Source of the DNA: Symsagittifera roscoffensis | Taxonomy: Eukaryota > Xenacoelomorpha > Acoela > Convolutidae | DNA: 64,000 bases | Reading direction: 5' to 3' | NCBI RefSeq assembly: GCF_963678635.1 | Contig: NC_087062.1 | Span: forward strand, 83,972,012-84,036,011 | Part shown: positions 35,512 to 47,308 of the stretch, piece after piece | How the letters are laid out: every line of letters begins with the position of its first letter | Numbering within the stretch: position 1 is the first letter of the stretch | The notes under the pieces: model-generated | Database searches by the model: none | What the model saw: the letters and a program-made list of their open reading frames with translations, nothing else | Told to the model about the DNA's origin: nothing | Made by a program: the position numbers and the translations under genes

Positions 35512-36038
35512 TTGTTCCGACTTTCGTAAAGAAATTAACGGAGTACTTGTGTTCGGGGTGGGTTTTTTTTCTTCTTCAGACAAATTTCGACTTTTTAACT
35601 AGCCATCATTGACAGAATTTTTTAAATATAATTCAAAAGATATTGATGTTTTGAACTTAAATTTGAAATTTTTTTTACCTGTCATAATTTTTTTGTATTA
35701 TTAAAAATTAACATTGGTTTACATGGGTTTAAAAATTAACATTTTGGCCAATTTGGACAATTAACGCGCGATATATTTCACAATAAAAACGCTAAACAAG
35801 ATATCTAATTCGTCTTCGAAATTGTTCCAAACTGGTTGAAGGAAGTTTATTTGCCATAATTTGCGAAGTCTATCACTTTTACTTTATATGGCGTGTGGGG
35901 TGTGATTTTTAAAAAAAATCTCAAAAAGAAATTGATTGTATTTTATTACATTTAATTTTTTGATGTTATTTACTGCTCCATAGACCTTAAAAGGAAGTCG
36001 GAACACTCAGCGTTTTGCCTGATAGGAGCAGTTTTGTT
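35512..36038 (-). mobile_element. Hairpin-ended AACAA family copy (527 bp)
   Basis: TTGTTCCGACTTTCG at the left and GGAGCAGTTTTGTT at the right, both termini kept; the head hairpin is degraded. Confidence 0.9.
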
Positions 36039-36668
36039 TTGAACTTTGCGTGCCTGTCTGAAATTTTTCCTTGAACAGTTAAAAATAGGCTGTCCGACGG
36101 GATTTCATTTAAAAAAATTTCAGAATGTGTTCATTGTTTTGACAAGAACTTGAGCCTTTGTCAGCCAAAGGAAATTTTCATTTAGTAGTTTTTCATTTGG
36201 TAATTTCATTTTTAATTTATCAAATGTAATAATGTAATAGTTCATTAGTAGAAAAGACTGCTCGCAGCAGATAAACCCCGAAGGATCATTATTTTCCTTT
36301 ATGTCTAAGGTTTGAAAATTTTTCAAATAAATAACTGGAAAAAAAGATTTTTTCTTTAGATTTTCTTTTCAAAGTTTTGCGACCACCCACTATATAAAAG
36401 TGATGTAATTAGCGTCTATCAACGTATAAGTAAAACCTAAGACTGAGCCTCAGAAAAAAAAAATGAACGATTTCTGAGGCTGATTAATTTGCCTTCGTCA
36501 CTCACACTTGCTAGTTTAAGGAAATTTCAAGCGCGTTAATAATCCCAAATTAGCCAAATAGGCAATTACTGAGCAATAATTTATCAAATGTAATAATTAC
36601 TTAAGCTCATGATATCAATACTTCTCCGAAAAATTTACACAAATCTTTAAATTTTAAAAAGATATTTA
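36039..36668. other. Intergenic sequence
   Basis: A diverged AACAA-family fragment is possible at 36360-36560 (CCCAAATTAGCCAAATAGGC). No gene is seen. Confidence 0.45.
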
Positions 36669-38941
36669 AACAAGACTGCTCGTATCAGGGCGAAGCCTTG
36701 AATGTTCCGACTGCCTTTTAAGGTCTATGGAGTAGTAATACATTGTGAACATCAAGTTGTGAAAATCATCCGCCCACAAGCCATAGAAAAGCGAAATTGA
36801 TAAATTTCACTCCTAGTAACAAATCAATTATGGCGAATAAGGTTCGTTCAACCAATTTGGAACGATTTATAAGACGGAATAAATCTCCGCTTACGCTTTA
36901 TAAGAGCGAATGATATTGATAGTTAATTGTCCCAAATTGGCCAAAATGGCTATCTTTAAACCCCCATAACTTTACAAAAAATGATCACAGGTGAAGTATC
37001 TTTTCAAGTTTAAGCTCAGGGCAACAATATTTTTTATTGATAAAAAAATATTCCGTCAAATATGGCTAGTTAAAAAGTCGAAATTTTTCTGAAGAAAAAA
37101 CCCAGTAATGACTTTTTTTTCTCTAAAATTTGAAATTTTTCATAAAATCATCACGCCACACGCTATATAAAGTACAAACGGATAGTTTCCGCTCCTGTAA
37201 AAAATCAATTATGGTAAATAAGCTACTTTCAACCCTTTGGAACGAGTTTAAGACGGATTAAATCTCCGCTTACGCGTTAATAGCGCGAAATATATCGCGC
37301 GTTAATTGTCTCAAATTGGCCAAAATGGCAATCTTTAAAACCCCAAAACTTTACAAAAAATGATCACAGGTGAAATATCTTTCCAAGTTTAAGCTCAGGA
37401 CAACAATCAGCAATACCTTTTGAATAATTTAAAAAACTCCGTCGAAATTTGTGTGAAGAAAAAACCCACCCCGAGCACAAATTTTCCGTTACTTTCGTTA
37501 CGAAAGTCGGAACAACAAGACTGCTCGTTTCAGGGAAAAACCTTGAATGTTCGGACTGCCTTTAAGGTCTATGGAGTACTAATAGCCTGAAAAAATTAAA
37601 TGTAATAAAAATAATAAACAAATTTTTCTTAAATTTGAGACTTTTTGTGAAAATCATCCCCCCACACGCCACATATAAAATGAAATTGATAAATTTCGCT
37701 CGCTCCTAGTAACAATTCACTAATGGCAAACAGGCTTAGTCCAACCAATTTGGAACGATTTATAAGACGGATTAAATATCCGCTTATGCTTTAAAAGCGC
37801 TAAATATATTGATCGTTAATTGTCCCAAATTGGCCGAAATTGCAATCTTTAAAACCCCATAACTTTACAAAAAAAATGATCACAGGTGAAATGATGTTTC
37901 AAGTTGAAGCTCAGGACAACAATACCTTACTTTTTGAATGAAATAAGAAATTCCGTCGAAATTTGTCTGAAGAAAAAAAACCACATCGAGCACAAATATT
38001 CCGTTACTTTCGTTACGAAAGTCGGAACAACAAGACTGCTCGTATCAGGGCGAAGACTTGAATGTTTTGGTTGCATTTTAAGGTCTACTGAGCAGTATTA
38101 ACATGAAACATATTAAATGTAAAAAAAATGAAATCAACATATTTTTCAAAAATTTAATCTTTTGTGAAATACATCCCTCAGACGCCGGCGGCCGATCGTT
38201 TAGCAGTTTAACTTTTTAGCATAAACAAAAAAAAGAGTCTTTTCGCAGACCAACGTAAAAGACTGATGAATGATTGATTGACAGACTCGAAAAGACGCTC
38301 AGTCTTGGGTCAAGTTTCCCCAATTGAGACAATTATCTCAAGGTTTGTCAACAAAATGATCAACTTCAAAAACACAACAGTCTAAATTAGCGGGAAAACA
38401 AATATTTACGCACACAATAACACTCGTGTTGAATTGAAGCGAAGCGGAGCAAGCGGTCGCTAATCGCCACGCCGCGTTTGAAGTTAGCTGTCTGACTTGT
38501 TAATTTTTCTGGTTCTGCTAAAAGATTGGTCTGCTAAAAAACCGGCCTGCTAAAATCCCTAGCACCCCACTCGCCATATAAAGTACTAGTGATAGATTTC
38601 GCTCCCATTAACAAATCAATTTGGAAAATAAGCTTCCTTTAATCAATTTGGAACGATATCTATGACAGATTAAATCTCCGCTAACGCGTTATGAGCGCGA
38701 AATATATTTTCGTTAATTGTCCCAAATTGGCCAAAGTGGCAACGTTTAAACCCCATAACTTTGCAAAAAATGATCACAATTGAAATATCTTTTCAAATTG
38801 AAGCTCAGGACAACAATACCTTTCGAATGACATTCCAAAAATTCCGTCAAAAATGGCTAGTTAAAAAGTCGAAGTTTGTCTGAGGAAAAAACCCACCCGA
38901 GCACAACTATTCCGTTACTTTCGTTACGAAAGTCAGAACAA
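36669..38941 (+). repeat. Head-to-tail array of four AACAA-family copies
   Basis: Copies run 36669-37102 (tail missing), 37103-37515 (head missing), 37514-38030 (complete) and 38029-38941 (interrupted by an insertion). The two complete junctions read GTCGGAACAACAAGACTG, so adjoining AACAA ends overlap by two bases. All copies have the same orientation. Confidence 0.9.
38186..38565. mobile_element. Insertion nested in the fourth array copy
   Basis: Family sequence stops after ACATCCCTCAGACGCC and resumes at CACCCCACTCGCCATATAAA. The intervening 380 bp is GC-richer and carries TTTAGCA-type motifs at the left and CTGCTAAAA three times at the right, a subterminal inverted-repeat pattern. Exact ends and TSD are unclear. 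Confidence 0.6.
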
Positions 38942-39530
38942 AAAAAAGAGCTCATGGAGCATAATTATTCAATCCTTTCCGCAAAAATCAGAACCAAAAT
39001 TCTAACAAGAAACGCGTCATTTGAATCAAGTGAATAAATATTGAGTAGAAATTCACATTAAATTGATATGATTGCTTTATTTTCTCCTAATGATCAGAAA
39101 TTTATGCAAAAAAAGTAACTTGAAATTTGCAATCTGATAAAGAAATCGAATGAATGCGAATTTGTGGTATTTTGTTTTCAGAATAGAGGCGCTTATTAGC
39201 TTGGAAAAAACAACCTGGAATATAAGTATCATTGTAATTGTTGATGTTAAGACTTGCATATAAATAAAAACTACTTACCAGATTAAACATTTTTTCTTCT
39301 AAGCTTGTTTCAGCTTTGATCATTTGTTCTTTGCACGGCAAAAAGATTAATTTAAAAAATAAAAAAAAAATTTGAAAAACAACAAATCCTTTGAAACAAA
39401 TTTACAAATGTTTTAACATAATGAGCCAGGTGACATAATTTTGAAGTTGAAAGCTTTCATCTTAGCAGCATTATTCTTCAAAATGAAATTCAAATTGAAT
39501 TGAAAACTTATTAACTACAATCAGTATGCG
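38942..39530. other. AT-rich intergenic sequence
   Basis: No gene or defined repeat is seen. Confidence 0.5.
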
Positions 39531-39931
39531 CAGGGGCGGATTTAAGGAGGCGGACGCCCCTTCCCCTCAGTTTATAAACCTTCTCACTGTCCAACCCTTT
39601 GGTACAAACTGAAGACATCAACTTTCCACTAACTGACCCTAAAATTTTCTAAGGACGCCTTTGCCGCCAATATATATATTAATTTGACGTAGTGCGTGCC
39701 AAAAAACGTTGTTTTTGTTCAAAACCTTCCAGTGAGTGCCCATATATGTCACTTTTGATCTTTTTTTACAATTGGGCCAGCGGCTCAGAAAATCCTGGCT
39801 AAATAGTGTTTCGGGAGAGTTATAGGAAGTTGAATTTGGCCAACTGAAAAAAGTCGACAAGTTAACATTTTTATTACTATTTTTTGAAAAATTTTCCTCG
39901 CCCCCTCGAGAAAATCTTAGATCCGCTCTTG
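39531..39931 (-). mobile_element. hAT-type MITE, diverged copy
   Basis: Ends CAGGGGCGGATTTAAGG and CTTAGATCCGCTCTTG are retained. Flanks AGTATGCG and AGTGTGCT are an imperfect 8-bp TSD. Confidence 0.85.
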
Positions 39932-40067
39932 AGTGTGCTAAATTTATGTTGGCTTTATTATAAGCATCGCATACCTGTTGATGGCGTCTACTTAATGAAA
40001 AAAAAAATAGTTTTGCGAGATTATTTTGTCTACAATTATGAGGTAGCCCAAAGAAAGCAAAACCAAA

Positions 40068-40599
40068 AACAAGACTGCTCGTATTAGGGCGAAACCCTGA
40101 ATGTTCCGACTGCCTTTTAAGGTTGATGGAGCAATAATGACATAAATATCCTTAACAAATTAAATGTAAAAAAAATGCACAATTTTTTTTTTATTTGAAA
40201 TTTTTTCTATGAAAATCATCCCCTACACGCCATATAAACTACAAAAGAATAGATTTCGCTCCTTGTTACAATGAATTATGACAAATAAGCTTCTTTCAAC
40301 CACGGTAGAGATTTCTAAGACGGATTACATATGCGCTTACGCGTTAATAGTGCGAAATATATCGCGCGTTAATTGTCCCAAATTGGCTAAAATGGCAATC
40401 TTTAAACCCCCATAACTTAACAAAAAATGTTCTCAAGTGAATTATCTTTTCAAAATTAGGCTCAGGGCAACAATACCTTTCGAATGATATTTAAAAATTC
40501 CGTCAAAAATGCTAGTTAAAAAGCAGAAATTTGTCTGAAGAAAAAAAACCCACCCCGAGCACAAATATTCCGTTACTTTCGTACCGAAAGTCGGAACAA
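40068..40599 (+). mobile_element. Hairpin-ended AACAA family copy (532 bp)
   Basis: AACAAGACTGCTCGTATTAG at the head and ACCGAAAGTCGGAACAA at the tail, with all internal landmarks. Confidence 0.92.
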
Positions 40600-41096
40600 T
40601 AAACATTTACAGAACAATTTAATTAGCATATGTTTTCGACACAAAGCAGCTACCACAAATAATCGTCGGAGAGAGTTGAGTTACATGTTATATTAAAGAC
40701 TTTAGCCGTCATTAAAACAATATTTACAAAAACTCCAAAAAATTCTCCCAGTGTAGAGAAAAAATGGTGTTAGTTTTGATTTTTGGTTCTATTTCGAGCG
40801 AAAGATGCGATCGAATAACGTTCGTTATATGAAAAAAAGCAATTTTTTTAAATATATTTTGACTGACAAAACTTATTTTTACTTAAAAAAAAAAACAAGT
40901 TTTGGATGTTTTTTTTTCAGCGCTTAGAAAGGTTTTTCTAAAAAAAATTAAACAGAAATTTTTTTTTCATATCTTGTTTGCTAATCAATTTTTGAAAATA
41001 ACATTTGCCGATCATATCGATTTATAGTTCCTGAATCAGACCTCCCACTAGAAATGACACAAATTTGAAGAAAAATTTCCATTTTTTAATGAACAT

Positions 41097-41145
41097 GGTC
41101 GGAACATTCGGTGCTACTTTCATAGCAACCGACCATCCTTGTTTT
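41097..41145 (-). repeat. Diverged AACAA-family head hairpin
   Basis: GGTCGGAACATTCGGTGCTA and TAGCAACCGACCATCCTTGT form a hairpin in the same place as the family head, keeping GTCGGAACATTC and a terminal CTTGTT, but with a new stem (GGTCGG/CCGACC, TGCTA/TAGCA). Confidence 0.5.
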
Positions 41146-41951
41146 GTTTAAGATTTTCGGTGTTGTTCTTAAAATTCTACGTATTATAACATAAATGTAT
41201 ATGAACAATTAAATTGCTAAAATTTGTTCCAAAGGAAACGTGGAACTTAAAACTTTGAAAATTTTTCCGTGAGAAATTATGAGTTTTTTTTCGTAAAAAC
41301 TCATACCTGTGCAAGGGCATAAGGAAATGAGTTCATGATTTTGCACTCTTCTTTTTATAAATTTTCAATGTGTTTGTATCATAGTCTATGCTTGAAAATC
41401 AAATTCAGACTGAGTCAACGTTCAAACTCAAATTCAGTTCAGCAAAATACCCCCTTCATGACAAGGAGAAAGCAAACTTTGGTCAACCGTATATCTGAAA
41501 CCTTTATACTACTATGATAGAATGCTTTTCCCATATTATAGTTTTGAAAACTAATTTGTGTATGTATATTTGTGTATATAAATGTTTAGTCGAAAAATTT
41601 TTCAGATTTAAAATTGTAACTACTGTATTGCTTATATCAAAAAATATGCTTGTTACAGCTTATTTCAAAATCCATCAACCATATTTGTGTTTGTAACTTA
41701 TTTGTCATCAAAACTCAATTTTGGTTGTTTTTGAATTTTCGACCTTAAATTGATTCAAGTATAATTTATTTGCATCGCTAAACTTGAGATTTCTCAGCGC
41801 TACTTCAGTTTCAGTAATAATTATGTAGAAAATCAGAGCTAGAAATTCAAGAATATTTTTTCAAAAAAAAACAATTATTTGTGTAGCTCATTCTAGTATA
41901 GCTTTGATAAGAGTGTTAGTTTATAAACCCTGTAGTTTCTAAAAATCGAAA

Positions 41952-42022
41952 GCTTCGTGGCACATAGGTAGAGTATGTGTCTCATGAGCTTTTAGTTTAG
42001 GGATCGAGCACTTGTATTACTC
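41952..42022 (+). ncRNA. tRNA-Met-like sequence, degenerate or SINE head
   Basis: GCTTCGTGGCACATAGGTAG resembles the acceptor/D-arm (A box), TGTGTCTCATGAGC resembles an anticodon arm with CAT, and GGGATCGAGCAC resembles the T arm (B box). The 3' acceptor strand does not pair with the 5' strand, so it is not an intact tRNA gene. Confidence 0.35.
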
Positions 42023-42657
42023 TGTTTTTGTTCATGTTGATAAGTTATTCATCTCTTTTCATTGTTTCAAAGTACCCAAATTAGCGGTAGTCCATCGATA
42101 AGTTTTGCTATAATGGATGTGGATGGAACACTAATAATTCATCGATGGCGGTTTCTGTTTTTTCAATTTTTATAGCTTATTTCAATTGAACTCACCCTGT
42201 GTAGGCTATCACTCAATCAAATTATTTCTTTGATTGCTTGTTGAAAAATTATATTTTCAGGTAGAAATATTTAAAATCAAAACAAATTTTTTAGGTTGGA
42301 TAAATAAATTTACGACAGTTTTTTAGAAAGGCTATATGTGTGATTTGCAACAGATGTCTCGTTGTCTAATCTTTTTACTTACTCGGGCTAAAGAGTGATG
42401 TTTTTTGTTAACAGAAAAAAATAGTGTCTAATATTCTTCTTAAAACAGTTCGCTTCTTTATTTTATGGAAGAAAAGCTTCACTGATAAATTTTACTACAC
42501 TTTGTGACTTTTTAAACAGCAAGAATTGAAAGATAAAGAGCGTAATTTTAAAAGTTTTAAATTTGAATTAAAACAAAATTTCAGCGAACAACTTGAGACA
42601 AGCGAGTTTGAATTTTCCAGCTATGTTTTCTGGTCACGCTAATTTAAATCGGGACTA

Positions 42658-43372
42658 CAATGCTGATTTAAATTAACCGGACAAAACGCAATTAACTTGA
42701 AATTTGAAACCCGTTTTTCTCAAACTGGATTGAGTTTAGGTGAAATTTTATGAAGACCAAATTTGCTTAAAATTTTAGCAGAACTAATATGGTTTGATTT
42801 ATTTAGCAAAACTCGGGCCCAAAATTTTACGCCAAAAATGGAACATTTTCGCTTTTCTTAGTTAATCAAATATTATGCCGAAAATACCCAGTCTATCACA
42901 GACATAATTATATAAAAATGAGCCCCTTACGTAGTCCAACAAACTTTAAGAAGTGAATTTTCTCAAAAAAAAAGCATATTGTTTAAGAATTATTTTTAAA
43001 TAAAAAGTTGGTATTTCATATAGTAAAAACGACCGTTTTTGTCTATCAAACAAGAATAAAATATTTTATACAGTTTTTTGGAGGTTATGCCCTTCTTAAA
43101 GTTTGTTGGGCTACGTATATATTTATGTCTGTAATTGACTGGATATTTTCGGCGTAATTTTTGATTAACTAAGAGAAGCCAAAATGTTCCATTTTTGGGG
43201 TAACATTTCGGGCCCGAATATCGCAAAATAAATTACACCATATTAATTCTGCTAAAATTTTAAGCTAATTTTGTCTTATTAAGTTTTCACCTAAACTCAA
43301 CCCAATTTGAGAAAAACGCGTTTTAAATTTCAAGTTTAACGCGTTTTGTCCGGTTAATTTAAATCAGCACTG
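42658..43372. mobile_element. TA-flanked element with inverted repeats of about 290 bp
   Basis: It is bounded by TA at 42656-42657 and 43373-43374. It begins CAATGCTGATTTAAATTAAC and ends inverted (TTAATTTAAATCAGCACTG). The arms, about 42658-42955 and 43090-43372, pair nearly throughout, with a spacer of about 135 bp. TA target and CAGTGCTG-like ends fit a Tc1/mariner-type non-autonomous element. Confidence 0.85.
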
Positions 43373-43495
43373 TATTTTATGACAATAATAATTTTCAAAA
43401 ACTACACAAAGAACCATTTGCAGGATTTTAAGAAATCCACAAGAAAATAAAATTCACTTTTTTTAGTTTTCATTTTTTGCATTATTTCCTAATTT

Positions 43496-44046
43496 TTGTT
43501 CCGACTCTCGATACGAAAGTAACGGAATATTTGTGCTCGGGGTGGGTTTTTTTTTCTTCAGACAAATTTCGACTTTTTAACTAACCATTTTTGACGGAAT
43601 TTTTTAAAAATCATTCGAAAGCTACTGTTGTCCTGAGCTTAAATTTGAAAGGATATTTCACCTGTGATCATTTTTTGTAAAGTTATGAGGGTTTAAAAAT
43701 TGCCATTTTGGCCATTTTGACCAATTTGGGACAATTAAAGCGCGATAAAATTCGCGCTGCTAACGCGTAAGCGGAGATTTAATCCGTCTTAGAAATTGTT
43801 CCGAATTGGTTGAAAGAATCCTATTTGCCATAACTGATTTTTACGAGGAGCTAAATCTATTGATTTGTACTTTATATGGCGTGTGGGGTGATGATTTTCA
43901 TAGAAAAATTTTCAAATTTTAGAAAAGTTTTTCATTTTTCTTTATTTCATTCAGTTTTTTTATGTTGTTTATGTTATTACTGCTCCACGAACGTTAAAAG
44001 GCAGTCGGAACTTTCAGGGCTTCGCCCTGATACGAGCAGTGTTGTT
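43496..44046 (-). mobile_element. Hairpin-ended AACAA family, full-length copy (551 bp)
   Basis: TTGTTCCGACTCTCGATACG at the left and CAGGGCTTCGCCCTGATACG ...GTTGTT at the right. Confidence 0.93.
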
Positions 44047-44888
44047 TATTTTTAGCTTCTTTTAAACTTGCAAATTAAGCTTTAAGATACAATGAGTTGA
44101 TAAGCATGTCATTGGTATTATAACTCGTGTGTGGATATTTATCAGTAGTACATTTGAATCTTCAAAAATCTGCCTGAACTTGAACTGTTTAATCACAGAG
44201 ACAAAGCTGCACTTCGAAAACACAAGCAAAACTTATAAAATGTAGCTCTAAAAAAGCAAACGCATAAAAAAAGAAAGTTTGCCATGAGAACTTTCGAATG
44301 GGCTCGAAAAATAGCATTTTTGATTATCTTTTGATCGTGAATCGGATATAAAAAAATGGTCAAAAAAGTTACCTCAGTGTCAACAAAATCAGTCTAGAGA
44401 CCAAAACGCAGAATATTTGCGAAATAACTATCGCGATTTTAGTAAATTCTAATTCAATTTTAGCACTAATCAAGGTAATATAATCCATAATTTTTTCAGT
44501 TTTAGATCTAATTCAAGGGTTTTTTCTACAGAAAACAACAAACGAAACATTGGCAAAGTGGAGTTCTTCTCTTTAATCGTTGTACTTGGAGTGTTTTGGG
44601 CCACTTGCACAGCAATTTTGCTCTGCTGTTGTTTTGTGTTATGGCTGTCTGAACCCCAGTTTTTCAATTTTTTTGCTCGTCTCGAAATAGCACCTTAATT
44701 TTCAGCAGCAAAACAACATAGTCTCGACTTTGAAGTTCTAAAGATGAGCCGAGTATCTCAAAGTGGAAAGAAATTGTTTCTTTTGCACACTTTGCAAAAA
44801 AACTAATTTGATTACCCCGAAATTTTAATTAATTGCATCAAAGACTCAAAAATGTATCACGTTTCTTAATTTTGATAGAATCGATTTC
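44047..44888. other. AT-rich intergenic sequence
   Basis: No gene or defined repeat is seen. Confidence 0.5.
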
Positions 44889-45018
44889 AAGGGTCTTTAA
44901 GAACCCTACCTTCTGTCTGTATATAGTGGCAAAACTCCACCCCTCAAGTCGATTTCAAGGGTCTTTAAGAACCCTACCTTCTGTCTGTATATAGTGGCAA
45001 AACTCCACCCCTCAAGTC
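44889..45018 (+). repeat. Tandem duplication of about 67 bp
   Basis: TCAAGGGTCTTTAAGAACCC through AACTCCACCCCTCAAGTC occurs twice in direct succession without visible differences. Confidence 0.92.
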
Positions 45019-46239
45019 AATTAAGTAACCCTAGCTATACCGTATGAAGCCTAGTTACAAAATGAATCTTGCTAACTATTTTCCCTTATCGCAAAAAAGG
45101 GATGCAATTTGTTAATTTGTTACAGAGTACCTATTTAGTATATCTTTAATAGTTAATTTAGTTCCTAATAGAGGGGTTGCAATTTTTAATTAGGTACAAT
45201 AGAGGTGGGGAATAACTTACAAGATGATCCTATGAAAATTCCCATTTTTAAATTAGGTGAAACTGTTGTTAAAACGATGAAAAAAGTAACCTTTTATTTA
45301 CCTGGTATGTTTTACAGCAGCTGAAGATTTGTTTGCAGAAAATATCTTTCAATTTGTTTTGGTTTCTCAAGTGGCAAAAGAAGATATCGTGGAAGTCACT
45401 TCAGATAGAAGTTATCCCCAAGGAATATTAATATATTTGGTGGCCATTATATGTCGCATATTGACTAGTTCCAATAGAACGCATTTCTTTTTTAATTCAT
45501 TCGGTGCAGCGAAGCGGATAGCATAAGCACTACAGTAGTGTTGCATAAAATTCAGATTGGTCCCGGCGGCCAAACCACTTCAATCAATATATGCAGTTCC
45601 GCTTACGTTCAAAAAAAGACTTTTCATGCCTTGAGGTTCAAGCATACAGGTATAAAAAAAACTTCCTTCTTTTATCAAACGAAACTTCCGGGCCGGGCCA
45701 AAATTAGGTTAATGTTTTGTGTAAAACATTTCCTGTGTCGTTTTTTATCAGCGGAAGAAAACAAATGTTATTATAGATGTTGTTTTTTTCTTAGTTTTTA
45801 AGCGAAATCAAAAAAAAGAATCATTTTTTTGCAAGACTATAATTTAAGTTATACTAACAAAGGAATAAATCGACCAGAAAGATCTGACGGGACAAAAAAA
45901 TTCAGGATTCTGAACACTCGTTGACGAATTCAAGGCCAGCCGTTAATTCAGTTCGCAATTTATGAAACAATTGGAAAAAGATCAATTATATGACATCTAA
46001 ATTTTCACTCTACCACGTTTGACTAATTATACATCAGAATAAAGACAGGAAACCAATGATTAATCAACATATTTCAAAGATTAATTATACATCGGAATAA
46101 AGACAGGAAATGAATGATGATTGAATTAACATATTTTGAAGATGAAAACTTCAAAAGAAAGTACCATAAATTTGGAAAGAATTAACAATTACGCAAATGA
46201 ATATGTTCCAAAAAATGAACTAGTTCATTAACTAATTCA
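45019..46239. other. Intergenic sequence with minor repeats
   Basis: AATTATACATC(A/G)GAATAAAG plus ACAGGAAA is duplicated at about 46024 and 46080. Open frames at 45329-45801 have no recognisable features. Confidence 0.5.
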
Positions 46240-46762
46240 AACAAGACTGCTCGTATCAGGGCGAAGCCCTGAGTGTTCTGACTGCCGTTTAAGGTTTATG
46301 GAATGGAGAAGTAATAAGATAAACATCATTAACAAATAAACGTAAATAAAAAAATGAAAAAAAAAAATTCCAAAATTTGAAATTTTTTCCATGAAAATCA
46401 TCCCCCCACACGCCATATAAACTACAAAAAAATAGATTTCGCTCCTTGTAACAATCAATTATGGCAAATAAGCTTCTTTCAACCAATTTGGAACAATTTC
46501 TAAGACGGATTAAATCTCATAGCGCGAAATATATGGCGCGTTAATTGTCCCAAATTAGCCAAAATGGTAATCTTTAAACCCTCATAACTTTACGAAAAAT
46601 GATCACAGGTGAAATATCATTTCAAATTTAAGCTCAGGACAACAATACTTTTTGAATGATTTTTAAAAATTCAGTCAAAAATGGCTAGTTAAAAAGTCGA
46701 AATTTGTCTGAAGAAAAAAAACCCACACCGAGCACAAACATTCGTATCGAAAGTCGGAACAA
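46240..46762 (+). mobile_element. Hairpin-ended AACAA family copy (523 bp)
   Basis: AACAAGACTGCTCGTATCAG at the head and ATCGAAAGTCGGAACAA at the tail. Confidence 0.92.
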
Positions 46763-47105
46763 TTAGTTCCTACTAAATTTTCGTCTGCGCTACTTTCAAA
46801 ATAATTTTCAATTAAAAATTTTTTGGCAAATTTTTTGATACTCTGAAAAGTTTTATAAACCTGAGCTCACAAACCGAAAGACCTTTTGATAAAGTTTTGG
46901 GGTGTGACGCTTGGAATAATTGTGTTTAATTTAGAATAATTACTCTGCGCAAATTTTCCAATTTTCTATTGGGCGTAGCAAAAAAATCCGGTTGATATCA
47001 TTCTCAATTGAAATTGATGCTTGCCAATTGATCCAAAAATTGCTTAGAAGACGCACATTTTTCCAAACGTTCTGCGCTTTGCCCTGATACGAATAGTCTT
47101 GTTTA
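46763..47105 (-). mobile_element. Diverged AACAA-family copy abutting the previous one
   Basis: It ends GCTTTGCCCTGATACGAATA GTCTTGTT on the plus strand. The interior is poorly matched. Confidence 0.6.
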
Positions 47106-47308
47106 TTTTGAAGGGCCAGATATGAGAACAATTAGCAAAAAAGGAGCATAACTTTGATATCACATATAGCAAAACTGCTCGTATTAAGGAAAAGCTATGA
47201 ATGATCCGATTGCCCTTTAATAGTATTTGAAAAAATCATTTTTTTAACAATTGACGAAAACGAAAGTAAAGTTTTTAAAAATATTTCTCACGCCAAAATA
47301 AATTACAA

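Larger units (their letters stand above)
40600..42657. other. Intergenic sequence with two small structured pieces
   Basis: It contains a hairpin related to the AACAA-family head (about 41097-41145) and a tRNA-like stretch (41952-42022). Otherwise no gene is seen. Confidence 0.5.
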
